Part shown: positions 31,652 through 34,280 of the stretch, piece by piece
Position numbering within the stretch: the stretch's first letter is position 1
Layout of the letters: each line of letters begins with the position of its first letter
NCBI RefSeq assembly: GCF_903903185.1
Contig: NZ_CAIUXT010000062.1
Span: forward strand, 1-34,280
Length of the DNA: 34,280 nt
Reading direction: 5' to 3'
Source: an uncultured Rhodoblastus sp.
GTDB taxonomy: Bacteria > Pseudomonadota > Alphaproteobacteria > Rhizobiales > Beijerinckiaceae
Program-made: the position numbers and the translations under genes
Notes under the pieces: generated by a model
What the model saw: the letters and a program-made list of their open reading frames with translations, nothing else
What the model was told of the DNA's origin: nothing
The model's database searches: none

Positions 31652-32401
31652 ATGCCGCATCGAGACGCCTTCGCCTGCAACACCCGAAATTTTCAGGCGC
31701 GGCAAGGGCGGTTTCTCGCGGCGCTGGCCCTCGCCCTGCCCCTCGCCGCCTGTTCGGGCGCCGACCGCGTCGTCACCGCCCCGGTCGAACCGCCCGACGT
31801 GCGCGCGCGCCATCCGATCGAACTGACGCGCGGGCGGGCCAGTCTCGACGTGCTGCCCGAAGTGCGCAATCGCGAAATCGACGCGCGGACGCGGGCGCAG
31901 GTCCGCGAATTCGCCGGGCAATATCGCCTCAACGGCTCGGGCGACATCGGCATCGCCCTGCCGGGCGAGGGACCGGGCGCGGGACAGGCGCGCTCCGCCT
32001 TGCCGGGTCTGCGCCGCGCCCTCGTCGCCGGCGGCGCGCGCGGCTATGTCCTGATCTCGACCTACCGAATCGCCGATCCCGCGCTGGCCGCCCCGATTCG
32101 GCTTTCCTATGATTCCGTCGTCGCCCATGTCCGCTCGCGCTGCGGCCAATGGCCCAACGACCTCGCTTCCGGCGCTTCGCTCAATGGCTGGGAAAACCGG
32201 CCCTACTGGAATTTTGGCTGCGCCAGCCAGCAGATGCTCGCCACCCAGACCGCCGACCCGCGCGACCTGATCGGTCCCGCGGCCGCAACGCCGGCGGATT
32301 CGCTGATGCGCGGACGCGCCATCGACGCCGTGCGCGCCGGCAAGGACCCGGGCACGTCCTGGAGCGTGCAGAACAGCAATATCGGCGGCTTGGGGAACTG
32401 A
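31652..32401 (+). CDS. cpaD: Tad pilus lipoprotein CpaD
   Basis: The 249-residue protein has a lipoprotein signal (FLAALALALPLAACSGAD, lipobox L-A-A-C, about Cys34). The CpaD family segments are RHPIELTRGRASLDVLPE, YRLNGSGDIGIALPG, VLISTYR, VRSRCGQWPNDL with its conserved Cys, and YWNFGCASQQMLATQTADPRDLIGP with a second Cys. CpaD is an outer-membrane lipoprotein thought to help the CpaC secretin. Start ATG 31652 follows the repeat; cpaE begins 3 bp after its stop. Confidence 0.93.
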   Translation: MPHRDAFACNTRNFQARQGRFLAALALALPLAACSGADRVVTAPVEPPDVRARHPIELTRGRASLDVLPEVRNREIDARTRAQVREFAGQYRLNGSGDIGIALPGEGPGAGQARSALPGLRRALVAGGARGYVLISTYRIADPALAAPIRLSYDSVVAHVRSRCGQWPNDLASGASLNGWENRPYWNFGCASQQMLATQTADPRDLIGPAAATPADSLMRGRAIDAVRAGKDPGTSWSVQNSNIGGLGN

Positions 32402-32404
32402 TTT

Positions 32405-33655
32405 ATGACCAGCGAAGCCATAACGTCCCCTTCGCTCGCGGAAAAACCGGCGAAAATCGCCGCCGTTCCGCGCATTTCGCTCCAGGCCTTTTGCGAGACG
32501 CCGGAACTGGCGGCGCTCGTCGGCGAGGCGGCGAAGGACCGGCGCATGGAAAAGGCTCATGTCAAGATCAACATGGGCGGCGCCCCGGCGGCGGTGGAGG
32601 CTTTTCGCGCCGCGCCGACGCCCAATGTCATCGTGCTCGAATCCTCGGCCGGTAGATGCGACCTGATGGACCAACTCGAAGCTTTGGCGGAATTTTGCGA
32701 TTCCGGCACCAAGGTGATGGTGATCGGCCGCGTCAACGACATCACGCTCTACCGCGAGCTGCTTGCGCGCGGCGTCGGCGATTATCTCGTCCAGCCCTTC
32801 GCCATGATGGAGTTCATCGCCGCCGTATCCGCGCAATATCATCGCGGGTCCGCCGCCCCGCTCGGCAGGGTCGTCGCGGTCGCGGGCGCCAAGGGGGGCG
32901 CCGGCGCCTCCTGCGTCGCACATAATCTCGCCTGGTCGATCTCGCGCGAACTCGACGCGGCGACGGTCATCGCCGATTTCGACCTTCCTTTCGGCACGGC
33001 GGGCCTCGATTTCAACCAGGACCCGCCGCAGGGCATAGCCGAGGCGGTGTTCGCGCCCGAGCGGCTCGACGCCAATCTGCTCGACCGGCTGCTGTCGAAA
33101 TGTTCTGACAAATTGTCGATCCTCGCCGCGCCGGCGACTCTGGAGCGCTGCTGCGACCTGCCCGAAAGCGCCTTCGACGGCTTGATCGAGCTGTTGCGCG
33201 CCTCCACGCCTTACATCGTGCTCGACCTGCCGCATGTCTGGACCGCCTGGTCGCGGCGCATGCTGACGGTCGCCGACGAGGCGGTGCTGGTCGCCACCCC
33301 GGAACTGGCGAGTCTGCGCAACGCCAAGAGCCTGCTCGACGCGCTTCGCGCGGCGCGCCGCAACGATCCGGCCCCGCGCCTCGTCATCAACGGCGTCGGC
33401 CTGCCGAAACGCCCCGAAATCGCGCCCGCCGATTTCGCCAGGGCCGTCGAGGCCGAGCCCAGCGCCATCCTTGCCTTCGACGCCAGATTATTCGGCGCCG
33501 CCGCCAATAACGGCCAGATGATCGCTGAATTGGAGGACGGCGCCAAAACAGCGCAGGTTTTCAACGATCTGGCGCTGCTGGTGACCGGACGCGGCGACGT
33601 CCGGCGCGAATCCCGAAAATTTCTTGCAACGCTGCGGGCGGCGTTCGGGCGCTAG
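32405..33655 (+). CDS. cpaE: CpaE (TadZ-like) ATPase
   Basis: The 416-residue cytoplasmic protein has an N-terminal receiver-like domain without the usual phospho-Asp context (about 20-145; VIVLESSAG, GVGDYLVQPF), followed by a MinD/ParA-like ATPase domain. The deviant Walker A motif is VAGAKGGAGASC (Lys163). Further signs are VIADFDLPFGTAGLDFNQDP and YIVLDLPHVWTAW. CpaE/TadZ localises the pilus machine, often to a pole. The stop TAG at 33653 is the first base triplet of repeat copy B. Confidence 0.94.
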   Translation: MTSEAITSPSLAEKPAKIAAVPRISLQAFCETPELAALVGEAAKDRRMEKAHVKINMGGAPAAVEAFRAAPTPNVIVLESSAGRCDLMDQLEALAEFCDSGTKVMVIGRVNDITLYRELLARGVGDYLVQPFAMMEFIAAVSAQYHRGSAAPLGRVVAVAGAKGGAGASCVAHNLAWSISRELDAATVIADFDLPFGTAGLDFNQDPPQGIAEAVFAPERLDANLLDRLLSKCSDKLSILAAPATLERCCDLPESAFDGLIELLRASTPYIVLDLPHVWTAWSRRMLTVADEAVLVATPELASLRNAKSLLDALRAARRNDPAPRLVINGVGLPKRPEIAPADFARAVEAEPSAILAFDARLFGAAANNGQMIAELEDGAKTAQVFNDLALLVTGRGDVRRESRKFLATLRAAFGR

Positions 33656-33705
33656 AGCCTTTTCCGATCCGATTGAACGGAAAATGGGCTCTAGTTTTTG
33701 TTTTT
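33653..33705 (+). terminator. Terminator-like hairpin in repeat copy B
   Basis: TAGAGCC-TTTTCCG pairs with CGGAAAA-TG-GGCTCTA (two 7-bp stems with a two-base bulge), then GTTTTTGTTTTT. It has the shape of a Rho-independent terminator and would lower cpaF transcription relative to cpaE unless cpaF has its own promoter. Confidence 0.6.
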
Positions 33706-33755
33706 ACGCGTTTTCTTCACGCGAACCGGAATCCACTTCGCTTGAAAACGCTCTG
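33653..33755 (-). repeat. Interspersed palindromic repeat, copy B (cpaE-cpaF gap)
   Basis: On the minus strand it reads AGAGCGTTTTCAAGCGAAGTGG..., CGGTTCGCGTGAAGAAAACGCG, then ACTAGAGCCC and a hairpin. It is in the opposite orientation to copy A. It starts inside the cpaE stop codon. Confidence 0.8.
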
Positions 33756-33792
33756 GACGGCGCCATCGCCAAGGGAGAGGAGGGGAACGACG

Positions 33793-34280
33793 ATGTTTGG
33801 AAAGCGCTCCGCCGGCGGCCCCGCGCATCGAACGGCGCAGGGGCCCTCCGCGACACGGGTCGAGGCGATCGCGGCCTCCGCAGCGCCGACGCCTGCCGCG
33901 GCGATTCCTCTGCCGCCGATGGCTATGCCCGCGCCGGCTCCAACCCCCTCGGCGCCGTCGGGGGAAAACCGGCGCTCGGACGAATATTACCTCACCAAGA
34001 GCACGATTTTCGGCGCGCTGATCGAGGCCATCGACCTCGCGCAACTGGCGCGGCTCGAACCCGACAGCGCGCGCGAGGAAATCCGCGACATCGTCAACGA
34101 AATCATCCAGCTCAAGAATGTCGTGCTGTCGATCGCCGAACAGGAAGACCTGCTCGACGATATCTGCAACGACGTGCTCGGCTATGGACCGCTGGAGCCG
34201 CTGCTCGCGCGCGACGACATCGCCGACATCATGGTCAATGGCGCGACGCGCACCTTCATCGAAGTCGGCGGCAAGATCCA
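33793..34280 (+). CDS. cpaF: Tad pilus ATPase CpaF (TadA), partial
   Basis: The first 162 codons are present and the frame runs off the window end. Start ATG 33793 has GAGAGGAGGGGAACGACG upstream. The N-terminal 60 residues are Ala/Pro-rich, then YYLTKSTIFGALIEAIDLAQ, an N-terminal helical domain with ARLEPDSAREEIRDIVNEI, and the CpaF-typical LLDDICNDVLGYGPLEPLL, IADIMVNGATRTFIEVGGKI. The Walker motifs lie beyond the end. It powers assembly (and probably retraction) of the Flp pilus. Confidence 0.95.
   Translation, partial: MFGKRSAGGPAHRTAQGPSATRVEAIAASAAPTPAAAIPLPPMAMPAPAPTPSAPSGENRRSDEYYLTKSTIFGALIEAIDLAQLARLEPDSAREEIRDIVNEIIQLKNVVLSIAEQEDLLDDICNDVLGYGPLEPLLARDDIADIMVNGATRTFIEVGGKI

Noticed and set aside
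31544..33235. Long open frame of 563 codons on the minus strand
   Set aside because: It is antisense to cpaD and cpaE, which have clear family motifs. Composition is that of a GC-rich shadow.
1..34280. tRNA or rRNA genes
   Set aside because: None of the gene-free stretches shows a cloverleaf with a GTTCGA-type T loop or conserved rRNA segments on reading.

Overview
The window looks like a chromosomal segment of an alphaproteobacterium, most likely of the order Hyphomicrobiales (Rhizobiales). A methylotroph-type family such as Methylocystaceae or Beijerinckiaceae is plausible but unproven. The reasons are the high GC third-position-rich coding, the alphaproteobacterial/plant-type GshA, a CpaA-F type Tad pilus locus, a PEPxxWA-CTERM protein, and two copies of what I recognise as a rhizobial-type interspersed repeat. 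No rRNA, tRNA, CRISPR array, transposase or integrase was seen.

Layout. 0.1-1.1 kb: 3' part of a PEPxxWA-CTERM phosphoesterase whose 5' end is disrupted, followed by a strong terminator. 1.2-7.9 kb: thrC, an M16 peptidase overlapping it, a RimJ-like acetyltransferase, and a large membrane sensor with PAS, degenerate GGDEF and intact EAL domains. 8.0-11.4 kb: a CBS-domain protein and YqgE on the minus strand, then a DsbD-N-like protein, rsmE and a small exported protein on the plus strand. 11.5-13.0 kb: a two-gene minus-strand cassette of an exported DUF6438-like protein and a papain-fold amidase without a signal peptide. 13.2-17.4 kb: gshA (minus), ispH (plus), a small Gly/Trp/Tyr-rich exported protein (minus) and cobT (plus). 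17.7-21.5 kb: an AT-richer accessory island with two tandem paralogous lipoproteins, then an oppositely oriented, translationally coupled pair of exported proteases (Tat-type metzincin, then trypsin-like serine protease). 22.0-24.8 kb: a membrane histidine kinase, a glutathione S-transferase and a 73-residue unknown protein with a promoter-like sequence. 24.9-34.3 kb: a Tad/Flp pilus locus.

The Tad locus is arranged divergently. The minus strand carries a stand-alone pilus N-domain protein, a TadE and a second TadE/TadG-like minor pseudopilin. The plus strand carries two nearly identical flp pilin genes, cpaA, cpaB, cpaC, cpaD, cpaE and the start of cpaF, which runs off the window end. Its intergenic spaces are extremely AT-rich and carry repeated TGACGT/ACGTCA sites. 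Both flp genes share a stem-loop in the 5' leader. Two copies of the interspersed palindromic repeat interrupt the cpaC-cpaF run.

Most interesting signals: (1) a sharply bounded, nearly identical 181-bp tract shared by the two lipoprotein genes, with only synonymous differences inside and heavy divergence outside, which looks like gene conversion; (2) the coupled Tat-metzincin/trypsin-like protease pair, which I do not recognise as a described system; (3) the amidase/exported DUF6438 pair, whose architecture resembles toxin-immunity cassettes; (4) the Tad locus regulatory architecture.
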